The notes under the pieces were generated by a model. That model was not told the DNA's origin and made no database searches. It saw only the letters and a list, made by a program, of their open reading frames with translations. The position numbers and the translations under genes are program-made. From positions 1-43,044 of the forward strand of contig CAZASM010000006.1 of NCBI GenBank assembly GCA_964487895.1: DNA of 43,044 nucleotides. Direction: 5' to 3'. Every line of letters starts with the position of its first letter. Positions within the stretch are counted from its first letter, which is position 1. Below, one piece after another: positions 36,499 through 43,044 of the stretch. This DNA comes from CAYYYA01 sp964487895 (GTDB lineage Bacteria > Patescibacteriota > Patescibacteriia > UBA1558 > 2-01-FULL-52-15).

Positions 36499-38257
36499 CG
36501 ACGATCATTCATCCTCGGTCGTTAACCTGCGTCAGGCGAAGAAAAGACGACCAGAACGCCAGCAGTCTGTGCCAGTGTCGTATCAAACTTTTGACCGCGG
36601 TCCACGACGACATACTGGTTTGTGGTTGGTTTTACTACTAATCATTTTAGGTTTATCGGGTTACGGTTATTACTATTGGCTACAAAATCATCCAACCTTT
36701 CAAGGAGGCAGTGCCACCATGGAGGTTACTGGAGATGCAGAAATTCTCTCTGGCGATACTGTGACCTATCTGGTGACCTATCATAATAATGACGAGGTGA
36801 AGCTGACTGATGTTGAGCTAGATGTTCAATGGCCTGAGGGTTTCTACTTTGCTTCCAGTACTCAGACAGCTGTAGATGTTCAGGCTACGACTTGGCGTCT
36901 ACCTGATCTGGAGCCCGGCAGAGCTGCTGACCTGACTATTTCTGGTGTCTTAGTTGGTGACAAAGAGCAAAAGGTAGACGCGCAGTTTCAGCTGAACTAT
37001 CAACCAGAAAATTTCAACTCAGATTTTAGCGTCAAACAAAGTGTCAGTACCTTGATTACTGATACCAAACTAGCTGTCGAGTTACGTTCTCCTGATAAAG
37101 CTCTCCCAGGTCAACCGTTAGAATTAGTCGCTGTGATGAAAAACACTACTACCAATCTGTTGAAAGCAGTACAAGCTGATATTACTCTGCCACCTGATTT
37201 GGAGATTGCTTCTACCAGCCCTGCTCTAACCAATGGTTCGTGGACAGGGGATATGAAGCCGAACGAGACAGTTACTATTACCATCAAAGGCACCTTAGCT
37301 TCTGATGCTACACGAGATCAAAACTGGTTATTAGAATTAGGTCAAAAGAAAGAAGACGGTAGTTTGAGTCATTTACAAAAATCTCGTAAAGATATTGTCT
37401 TGATCAATCCCCAGCTTAGTCTGGAATTAAAAATCAACGGACATCCAAAAGACTTTGAAGCTGATTGGGGCGACACCTTGAGTTATCAATTGGTTATCAA
37501 AAATAACTCTGTCACCGATGTGAATGGTCTGAAGATTGAAACTCTGATGGACAGCGGAATTTTAGATGTCGCAACTTATCAAGGCCAAGGACGATTAGAC
37601 CAAAATAAAGTTATTTGGGATCAAGGTCAAAATATTGCAGCCGGTCAGGAATTGCGCCTCGATTGGACAGTAGCTATCCAGAAGCAAGCTAACGCTGGTA
37701 GGGGTACGATTGATTCCGTAACTCAGATTAGCATTGCTGGTCTGGAGGGTTGGAAACTTACTTCTCCTTTAATCATTGCGTCAGTGGGTCAAGGTTTAGC
37801 TTTCAACCAGGGTGCCTATTGGCAATTAGCTGGTAAACAAGTTGGCTCTGGACAGCTACCACCGAAGGTAAACCAAACTACTAACTATATTGTTATCTGG
37901 TCGATTGATAATGGCACAACTGATTATAATCAAGTGGTACTAACTGCTACCATTCCACCAAATGTAACCTATGTTGAAGCTGGTGATGTTGGAGAAGGTG
38001 ATCTAACGTATGATCCTGATGCTCGTCGTGTGACTTGGACCTTGCCTGATTTTGGTTCATTACTCTTACCTTTACAAGCATCATTTGAAATTCAGCTCAA
38101 ACCCACCTCTGCTGATGGTGGTCAGGTGGTGAATTTGATTAATCCCGTAGCCATCAAAGCTAGTGGTCAACAATCATTTGAATCTAGTAGTTCTGTTCTT
38201 CGCAGCTCGCAGGTTATCAGTGGGAAGAGCGGGGATGTGGGGACGGTCGTGAAGTAG
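36476..38257 (+). CDS. Membrane-anchored surface protein with DUF11-like repeats
   Basis: This 593-residue protein has a basic cytosolic N-terminus (about 1-50), one membrane helix (TGLWLVLLLIILGLSGYGYY), then four or more Ig-like beta domains of the DUF11 type. Repeat signatures include SGDTVTYLVTYHNNDEVKLT, PGQPLELVAVMKNTTTNLLK, WGDTLSYQLVIKNNSVTDVN and VNQTTNYIVIWSIDNGTTDY. Such proteins form extended cell-surface stalks. The ATG at 36476 overlaps recO. The tail is Ser-rich with no sorting motif. Confidence 0.8.
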   Translation: MFTTKHISDDHSSSVVNLRQAKKRRPERQQSVPVSYQTFDRGPRRHTGLWLVLLLIILGLSGYGYYYWLQNHPTFQGGSATMEVTGDAEILSGDTVTYLVTYHNNDEVKLTDVELDVQWPEGFYFASSTQTAVDVQATTWRLPDLEPGRAADLTISGVLVGDKEQKVDAQFQLNYQPENFNSDFSVKQSVSTLITDTKLAVELRSPDKALPGQPLELVAVMKNTTTNLLKAVQADITLPPDLEIASTSPALTNGSWTGDMKPNETVTITIKGTLASDATRDQNWLLELGQKKEDGSLSHLQKSRKDIVLINPQLSLELKINGHPKDFEADWGDTLSYQLVIKNNSVTDVNGLKIETLMDSGILDVATYQGQGRLDQNKVIWDQGQNIAAGQELRLDWTVAIQKQANAGRGTIDSVTQISIAGLEGWKLTSPLIIASVGQGLAFNQGAYWQLAGKQVGSGQLPPKVNQTTNYIVIWSIDNGTTDYNQVVLTATIPPNVTYVEAGDVGEGDLTYDPDARRVTWTLPDFGSLLLPLQASFEIQLKPTSADGGQVVNLINPVAIKASGQQSFESSSSVLRSSQVISGKSGDVGTVVK

Positions 38258-38354
38258 GAAGTATGAGGTAGAAAGTATTAAGTATCACCGGCGAACGATG
38301 ATAAGCAAAAGTAACTCTGCAGAAAATAAGTAATACTATTTTTATTGGAATGCC

Positions 38355-38490
38355 TGAGGTAGAGTGGGGTTTGGGGGCTTTTTTAAAAGCCATTACACGA
38401 GCGAAAAAGTCTCATCAACCCATCGCGATTAAAAGCCCCCAAGACTTTCGCTTACTTTTGGTCACAAAAGTGAGACCCCTGCGGTAGCAG
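38355..38490. ncRNA. Structured repeated element, copy 1
   Basis: The first 90 nt match copy 2 (39749-39838) with two C/T differences and contain a perfect 12-bp pairing TTGGGGGCTTTT (38371-38382) with AAAAGCCCCCAA (38431-38442). After 6 nt come two hairpins: CTTACTTTTG-GTCA-CAAAAGTGAG and CTGC-GGTA-GCAG. Their stems differ from copy 2 but stay paired. The sequence 38258-38354 before it is AT-rich with GAAGTAGGAAGTA words. The element ends 21 nt before the CYTH gene; its strand and whether it is transcribed are unknown. Confidence 0.6.
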
Positions 38491-38511
38491 ATTATTATAA
38501 TATGTAAAAAA

Positions 38512-39075
38512 ATGGCACATCAAGATATAGAAATCGAAATAAAGTTTCCCCTGCGTAATTCTCCTGACGTAAGGAAATTTCTTGATTCCAACGGAACAAT
38601 CATTTCCAAAGCAATAACACAAAAGGATACGTATTTTGTGCCGGTACATCGTGATTTTTTGGAACCGGAATTTCCCTATGAATGGTTACGATTACGAGAG
38701 ACTAACGAGGGTTCATTAATAACGTATAAGCATTTTTATCCTGAGAATGTTGAAAAAACAGATTATTGTGATGAGTTTGAAACTAAAGTAGAAAAGGCTG
38801 GCTCGATCAAGAAAATATTCAAAAGTCTGGATATGCGAGAAGTGGTGGTGGTTGAGAAATCTCGGGATTCATGGTTATTTGAGCAGGTTACTATAGCTAT
38901 TGATGAGGTAGAAAATCTAGGATCATTTATTGAGTTAGAGGCAACCTTACCGTATGAGGACTCTCAAGAAGGCAAGAAGTATCTTTATTCAGTATTAGAA
39001 AAATTGAGCGCAGATTTAGGCCAAGAAGATTTACGTGGATATCCATATTTGATCTGGGAAAAGCAATCAAAATAA
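38512..39075 (+). CDS. CYTH domain protein (class IV adenylate cyclase CyaB-like)
   Basis: This 187-residue protein has the CYTH signature at its start, IEIEIKF (ExExK), followed by DTYFVPV, WLRLRETNEGSLITYK and IAIDEVENLGSFIELEATL, matching the triphosphate tunnel strands. CYTH enzymes include adenylate cyclase CyaB and thiamine-triphosphatase and act on triphosphate substrates with metal ions. The CyaB-like subgroup is suggested by length and by the V-x-x-L-G-x-F-I-E-L-E motif. The true substrate is unknown. TATAAT lies 10 nt before the ATG. Confidence 0.85.
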   Translation: MAHQDIEIEIKFPLRNSPDVRKFLDSNGTIISKAITQKDTYFVPVHRDFLEPEFPYEWLRLRETNEGSLITYKHFYPENVEKTDYCDEFETKVEKAGSIKKIFKSLDMREVVVVEKSRDSWLFEQVTIAIDEVENLGSFIELEATLPYEDSQEGKKYLYSVLEKLSADLGQEDLRGYPYLIWEKQSK

Positions 39076-39110
39076 TTATGTTAATCCTCCACAGCTAGTG
39101 GATAACAAGA

Positions 39111-39122
39111 TATTATTCAAAC
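39111..39122 (+). promoter_or_regulatory. Leaderless-type -10 box
   Basis: TATTAT at 39111-39116 is exactly 6 nt before the ATG at 39123. Confidence 0.5.
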
Positions 39123-39680
39123 ATGGAAAACAGTCAAGAAATTTTTTCTTCTCCTGATGAAATCAAGTATCCAGAAATAGCTCAAGAGATTGATTCTATG
39201 GTTGCTATTGATCAAGCCATGCGTAACAAAGCTATGGAGACGCAAGATCATGCTGATTGGGACGCTTCTATTGATGAGCGTAATACCGCAAGGTTACAAC
39301 AGATTGTGCAAGAAATTGGCTGGCCAACTATTTCCAAGGTTGGTTTCATCGCTGCAAATAACGCTTGGTTGTTAGCTCAACATGCTGATCATAATCCAGA
39401 GTTTCAAAAAGAATGTTTAATATTGATGCAACAGTTACCAGAAGAGGAGGTAATTAAACCAAATCTGGCTTACCTAGAAGACCGGATTGCAGTAGCTGAA
39501 GGTAGGCCACAACGATATGGTACACAGTTTCATAATAACAATCAGGGAGAATTAGTCCCACAACCAATTGAGGATATAGATAAGGTAGACCAGCTACGTC
39601 AGGAAATGGGTATGGAGACTTTTGCAGAATATACTGCTATCATGCAGCGAAAGACAGATACTTCCCATGAAGTATCGTAG
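39123..39680 (+). CDS. DUF6624 family protein
   Basis: This 185-residue protein has a charged helical start, then the DUF6624 pattern: GWPTISKVGFIAANNAWLLA, QHADHNPEFQKECLILM, LAYLEDRIAVAEGRPQRYGT and a following Q. The conserved His and Asp residues suggest a binding or catalytic site but no activity is known for the family. It lies between the two copies of the structured element together with the CYTH gene. Confidence 0.75.
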   Translation: MENSQEIFSSPDEIKYPEIAQEIDSMVAIDQAMRNKAMETQDHADWDASIDERNTARLQQIVQEIGWPTISKVGFIAANNAWLLAQHADHNPEFQKECLILMQQLPEEEVIKPNLAYLEDRIAVAEGRPQRYGTQFHNNNQGELVPQPIEDIDKVDQLRQEMGMETFAEYTAIMQRKTDTSHEVS

Positions 39681-39748
39681 AAAATCATTGTAAATCTTTC
39701 GACCAAGTATAATTTAGAAAGTAGATAGTAATTATTATCAAGTAAGTG

Positions 39749-39885
39749 TGAGGTAGAGTGGGGTTTGGGGGCTTTTTTAAAAGCCACTACACGAGCGAAA
39801 AAGTCTCATCAACCCACCGCGATTAAAAGCCCCCAAGAATTTTGCCTACTTTTATTCCTAAAAGTAGGACCCCCGCGGTTAGCGG
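39749..39885. ncRNA. Structured repeated element, copy 2
   Basis: It has the same 90-nt part as copy 1 (two transitions), the same 6-nt spacer, then CCTACTTTTA-TTCC-TAAAAGTAGG and CCGC-GGTTA-GCGG. Relative to copy 1, U-G and G-C pairs are replaced by C-G and A-U in the first hairpin, and CUGC/GCAG by CCGC/GCGG in the second. It ends 10 nt before the tgt ATG. Confidence 0.6.
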
Positions 39886-39895
39886 ATAAAATATC

Positions 39896-41026
39896 ATGAA
39901 ATTAGGTTTTGAACTTCAAAAAGTTTCCAAAAAATCCCGCGCTCGAGCGGGTATTTTGCATACAGCCCATGGTCCAGTAGAAACACCGTTTTTCATGCCG
40001 ATTGCGACCAAAGCGGCGATTAAAGGCTTGACCGTAGCTGAAGTGAAAGAAGCTGGTGCACAAATCACTCTATCCAATACCTATCATCTACTACTTCAAC
40101 CGGGTATGGTAATCATGAAAAAGTTCGGTGGCCTACACAAATTCATGCACACTGATTTGCCAATCTTGACTGACTCAGGTGGTTTTCAAATATTTTCTTT
40201 AGGCCATATGAAGAAACTTTTGCCACACGGTGTGGAGTTTCGTTCACACATCAATGGTGATAAATATTTACTAACTCCAGAGAAAGCCATTGATATTCAA
40301 ACAACTCTCGGATCGGACATGATGATGGTCTTGGATTATTTTCCGGGCTATCCAGCAACGCGCAAGCATGCGGAGCAGTCGGTGGAACGGACGACACGGT
40401 GGGCAAAGGTTTGTCTGGAACACAAGAAGAAAGTAGGAAGTAGAAATAAGAAAGTGGGGAAACAACTGTTGTTTGCGATTGTGCAGGGATCAACGTTTAA
40501 AGATTTGCGGTTGCAGTCAGCGAAAGAATTAACTGCCATGAACTTTGACGGTTATGCTGTGGGAGGATTAGCTGTTGGTGAGCCTGCCAAAGAAATGTAT
40601 AAAGTTTTGGATTACATTACCGACGAGTTGCCAACAGACAAATCGCGTTATCTGATGGGAGTTGGTTATCCCGATAACATAGTTGAAGCTGTCAAGCGCG
40701 GTATTGATATGTTTGACTGTGTTATTCCTACTAGAGAAGCACGCCATGGACGGTTATTTCTCTGGTCGGCTTCGGGCAGGAAGTCTCTGAAAGGTAAATT
40801 TTTTACTACTATTAATATTCGTAATAGTCAGTTCAAGACAGACGCTAAGGCTATTGATTCAGCCTGTGATTGTCCTCTTTGTACTGATTATACCCGTGGG
40901 TATCTTTATCATCTCTTCAAAACTGATGAAATGTTGGGATTGCGTTTAGCTACTTTGCATAATTTGAGATTCTATTTGCAATTGATGGCTCGCCTGAGAG
41001 TCGCTATTCAGAAGTATAGTATCTAA
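39896..41026 (+). CDS. tgt: tRNA-guanine transglycosylase (queuine tRNA-ribosyltransferase)
   Basis: This enzyme exchanges G34 of GUN-anticodon tRNAs for a queuine precursor. At 376 residues it has GILHTAHGPVETPFFMPIAT, SNTYHLLLQPG, TDSGGFQIFSLG with the substrate Asp, YAVGGLAVGEP and the zinc site CDCPLC with a downstream His. An insertion of about 12 residues rich in Lys and Gly (HKKKVGSRNKKVGK, 40421-40462) lies before LLFAIVQGSTF, where the family usually has VQGG. The inserted DNA resembles the intergenic GAAGTAGGAAGTA repeat near 38251. No other queuosine genes are in the window. Confidence 0.94.
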   Translation: MKLGFELQKVSKKSRARAGILHTAHGPVETPFFMPIATKAAIKGLTVAEVKEAGAQITLSNTYHLLLQPGMVIMKKFGGLHKFMHTDLPILTDSGGFQIFSLGHMKKLLPHGVEFRSHINGDKYLLTPEKAIDIQTTLGSDMMMVLDYFPGYPATRKHAEQSVERTTRWAKVCLEHKKKVGSRNKKVGKQLLFAIVQGSTFKDLRLQSAKELTAMNFDGYAVGGLAVGEPAKEMYKVLDYITDELPTDKSRYLMGVGYPDNIVEAVKRGIDMFDCVIPTREARHGRLFLWSASGRKSLKGKFFTTINIRNSQFKTDAKAIDSACDCPLCTDYTRGYLYHLFKTDEMLGLRLATLHNLRFYLQLMARLRVAIQKYSI

Positions 41027-41105
41027 TAAGTGCATTGTTGGCTCTTTTTTGCTAAAATAGAGATTGGGATAACTGATTCCTGTTGTGATAGTTTTGTAGT
41101 CTTTC

Positions 41106-41828
41106 ATGCCCAAAAAATTATTCACATCCCTCAGTGCAAATAAAACTTCAGGCTTCACCTTGATTGAACTTTTAGTGACAATCGGAGTAATCGCTGTCTT
41201 GGCCGCTGGAGCGCTGTATGCTCTCAATCCTGCGAAACGCATCGGTGAAAGTAACGACGGTCGTAGAAAATCTGATCTTATCTCTCTCGGTAAGGCTATT
41301 GAAATGTATACAGCTGACTACGGTTCTGCCCCTTCTCAATTGGCTAGCAGTGCTATTGCCTCGGGCCAAAAATATGTCTTGTGTTCCAGTGCGGCCACAT
41401 TAAGCTGTGATGGGCAATCTCATGATTGCCTAGTAGTAACTGACGCTAATTTTTTGGGCCAATATTTACCTGCCTTACCTATTGATCCGTTGAAGTCGGC
41501 TGTTACTGATACGGGTTACTATATCACCCGTTCGAATACTAATTCCTTAGTCCTCGGTGCTTGCTCCAGCTATAATACCAGTGCACCGGTGCAGGTCGCT
41601 GCCCGAGTGAATCTACCGACCTATGTATCTTCAAATGTCTGCGGAGACGGAGTCCTTGGTGGTAGTGAAAAGTGTGATTATGATGCTGGCGGTCCAGTCT
41701 GTCCCAACTGGGGGTCGCATTACTATAGCGGTTATGTTGAAGATGGGATAAATTGCATCGGTAAATATGGTTGTAGCGTGTATTGTGATAGTTGTATTAG
41801 TTATACAGCTTGTATGGAAATATGGTAA
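41106..41828 (+). CDS. Type IV pilin-like protein with Cys-rich C-terminus (1 of 3)
   Basis: This 240-residue protein has a class III signal GFTLIELLVTIGVIAVLAAG, to be cut after Gly with Glu at +5, followed by LNPAKRIGESNDGRRKSDLI as in many pseudopilins. After the pilin head comes a DUF4215-like Cys-rich segment: VCGDGVLGGSEKCDYDAGGP and further Cys pairs to the end, likely disulfide-bonded. It would be an extracellular fibre subunit or minor pilin. Its promoter is less clear than for the next two genes: TGCTAAAAT lies at about 41051-41058. Confidence 0.85.
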   Translation: MPKKLFTSLSANKTSGFTLIELLVTIGVIAVLAAGALYALNPAKRIGESNDGRRKSDLISLGKAIEMYTADYGSAPSQLASSAIASGQKYVLCSSAATLSCDGQSHDCLVVTDANFLGQYLPALPIDPLKSAVTDTGYYITRSNTNSLVLGACSSYNTSAPVQVAARVNLPTYVSSNVCGDGVLGGSEKCDYDAGGPVCPNWGSHYYSGYVEDGINCIGKYGCSVYCDSCISYTACMEIW

Positions 41829-41905
41829 TTACAGCAGAGACTCAAAAATATAGTAGACTATAATTTGGTCATACTAATCCCCGTAAAGATAATTTTTAGA
41901 AAAAA

Positions 41906-41920
41906 TGCTATACTCATACC
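41906..41920 (+). promoter_or_regulatory. TGCTATACT promoter, leaderless
   Basis: TATACT at 41909-41914 with TGC before it, exactly 6 nt before the ATG at 41921. Confidence 0.75.
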
Positions 41921-42910
41921 ATGACGAAACGTCAGTCAGGTTTTACGTTAATTGAATTATTAATCGTTATTTTTGTTATTGCTATTGTCGCAGCTGCTGC
42001 TCTCTATGCGCTGAATCCTGCACGGAGAATAGGAGAAAGTAATGACGCTCGACGCAAGTCGGATTTAGTTTCGGTGGGTAAAGCGATTGAACTCTATACT
42101 GCTGATCGTGGCTCTGCGCCGACAGATCTAGCGAATGCTGGAATAGCAGTAGGTAGTAAATATGTTTTATGTTCTACCCCTGGATCTTTGAGTTGCGGTG
42201 GCCAGACCCTACCTTGTCGTGTCGTAGATGATACGGATTTCCTCGGAGTATATTTACCAGCCTTACCTATTGATCCAGCGAAGAGCTCTACTGCTGATAC
42301 TGGTTATTATGTCACTCGTGCCAATAATAATACTTTATCCTTAGGAGCATGTACTTCTTATGGTGATTCAGGAGTCACTATAGCTTCTCGTGTTAGCTTA
42401 CCAACTTACACAGTGACTTGTGGCGATGGTGTCGTGGCTGGCGCTGAGGTTTGTGATTACAACGGTACAGTTTGTCCGAATAATGCTAGCTATCGCTACA
42501 GTGGCTATGCTTATGATGGCGCTACTTGTACAAGTAGTTCTTATGCTTGTAATACCAGCTGTGGCGCTTGCATCAACCAAGCGAGCTGTCTAGGCTCATG
42601 TGAAAGTGGAGGTGTCTATAATGGAGGCTTTTGCTGGTATATTGGTGAAGCAGGTCAAAGCTGTACAACTGTCTGCGGTACTAAGACCTGTTCAGCGACG
42701 AATTTTAATGACGACGCTAGTTGTAGCCGTGCCTCCAGCCTGATTACTTGTACTACTTGTGAGTCTGTAAATAATTCAGCAGCACCAATGACCTTTAGCG
42801 TAGATGCTGGTGAAGGTGTAGAAACAACTTGTAGCTATCGTGTTACTGCCAATTTAGACTGTTCTGCCTCAGTGGCTTTCATGAGACGTATTTGTGCTTG
42901 CAATAGATAG
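41921..42910 (+). CDS. Type IV pilin-like protein with Cys-rich C-terminus (2 of 3)
   Basis: This 329-residue paralogue of the preceding gene has GFTLIELLIVIFVIAIVAAA and LNPARRIGESNDARRKSDLV, then the pilin head and TCGDGVVAGAEVCDYNGTVC. It is about 90 residues longer, with additional Cys-rich sequence (SCGACINQASCLGSCESGG and CTTVCGTKTCSAT). More than 20 Cys residues suggest a compact disulfide-rich tip. It has its own leaderless promoter, so copy number and level may be set independently. Confidence 0.85.
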   Translation: MTKRQSGFTLIELLIVIFVIAIVAAAALYALNPARRIGESNDARRKSDLVSVGKAIELYTADRGSAPTDLANAGIAVGSKYVLCSTPGSLSCGGQTLPCRVVDDTDFLGVYLPALPIDPAKSSTADTGYYVTRANNNTLSLGACTSYGDSGVTIASRVSLPTYTVTCGDGVVAGAEVCDYNGTVCPNNASYRYSGYAYDGATCTSSSYACNTSCGACINQASCLGSCESGGVYNGGFCWYIGEAGQSCTTVCGTKTCSATNFNDDASCSRASSLITCTTCESVNNSAAPMTFSVDAGEGVETTCSYRVTANLDCSASVAFMRRICACNR

Positions 42911-42934
42911 TATCTATCAGCTATAAAATTCTTG

Positions 42935-42964
42935 AAACACTTACAATTTGGGTCAGTGTTTTGT
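42935..42964 (+). terminator. Possible terminator between pilin genes
   Basis: AAACACT (42935-42941) and AGTGTTT (42955-42961) form a perfect 7-bp stem, but the following T run is short. Confidence 0.4.
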
Positions 42965-42978
42965 GCTATACTATAGAT
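42964..42978 (+). promoter_or_regulatory. TGCTATACT promoter, leaderless
   Basis: TATACT at 42967-42972 with TGC before it, exactly 6 nt before the ATG at 42979. Confidence 0.75.
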
Positions 42979-43044
42979 ATGGACAAGCGTCAATCAGGGT
43001 TTACCTTAATCGAATTATTAATCGTTATTTTTGTTATTGCTATT
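42979..43044 (+). CDS. Type IV pilin-like protein (3 of 3), cut by the window end
   Basis: The first 22 codons read MDKRQSGFTLIELLIVIFVI and continue past the end. The DNA is nearly identical to the start of the gene at 41921 over the signal region, so the third copy is a recent duplicate or under strong constraint there. Confidence 0.85.
   Translation, partial: MDKRQSGFTLIELLIVIFVIAI

Noticed and set aside
38355..38490. A preQ1-type riboswitch controlling tgt through the structured element
   Set aside because: The same element also precedes the CYTH gene, and it shows no preQ1 aptamer core (no H-type pseudoknot with the usual A-rich tail).
1418..39075. A Pycsar-like system made of the PycTM-like protein and the CYTH (CyaB-like) cyclase
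   Set aside because: The genes are 37 kb apart with many housekeeping genes between; Pycsar genes are adjacent and use a different cyclase fold.
39599..39787. Minus-strand reading frames through the structured elements
   Set aside because: They overlap the repeat and the end of the DUF6624 gene, and are best explained as translation of a repeat.

Overview
The window looks like part of a genome from the Candidate Phyla Radiation (Patescibacteria). This is inferred from gene content and style, not from a marker-gene tree. Signs include compact housekeeping genes, a short ABC-F protein, an eukaryote-like-type IleRS, an ArgRS with a KMPHIGH-type motif, many short membrane proteins of no known family, type IV pilin-like proteins with Cys-rich tails, and interspersed palindromic repeats of the sort common in these genomes. 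TGA works as a stop throughout, so the code is the standard one and not the Gracilibacteria/Absconditabacteria code.

Layout. Positions 1-3.7 kb hold envelope genes: a HExxH metallopeptidase-like protein, a PycTM/DUF5706-like membrane protein, a ferric-reductase-like heme membrane protein and an S11 carboxypeptidase. A GC-richer pair follows at 3.8-5.4 kb (winged-helix-like protein and PlsC-like acyltransferase), then Cfa lipid methyltransferase, flavodoxin, glutamate dehydrogenase and an NRAMP-like transporter. A 35-codon relic of trpS lies at 10.4 kb, about 4.3 kb before the intact trpS. Between them are an RDD protein, a DUF2339 protein, a small membrane protein and a bactofilin-like membrane protein. 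A GC-rich three-gene operon on the minus strand (15.9-18.1 kb) encodes a secreted transglutaminase-like protein with a T9SS-like C-terminal tail, a lipoprotein and a polyproline peptide. A basic HARE-HTH-like protein diverges from it.

Positions 18.9-24.5 kb carry pcm, an ABC-F gene, a GNAT gene, a VanZ-like gene and a tandem pair of unrecognised 197-residue paralogues. On the minus strand at 24.6-26.8 kb, smpB, ssrA (tmRNA), infC, rpmI and rplT form a translation and ribosome-rescue block; infC has no ATG/GTG/TTG in its N-terminal region. A DUF4145 plus trypco2-like pair and a 56-residue gene inside a terminal-inverted-repeat cassette come next. Then follow argS, small membrane proteins, a MerR-like regulator coupled to a 56-residue basic peptide, a four-helix-bundle (23S-IVP family) gene between inverted 8-nt-periodic repeats, and ileS-recO-DUF11 surface protein. 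The right end has a CYTH protein, a DUF6624 protein, tgt and three tandem pilin-like genes, the last cut by the window edge.

Two gene-expression styles coexist. Many AT-richer genes have a -10 box exactly 6-7 nt before the ATG, often as TGCTATACT, which predicts leaderless mRNAs. A GC-richer, CTG-using set has TTGACA-type promoters, strong Shine-Dalgarno sites and stand-alone terminators. The strongest undescribed candidates are a twin approximately 136-nt structured element (38355-38490 and 39749-39885) with compensatory changes in two hairpins, a palindromic element present in opposite orientations at 24.5 and 30.6 kb, also with a compensatory stem change, and the terminal-inverted-repeat cassette at 28142-28492.
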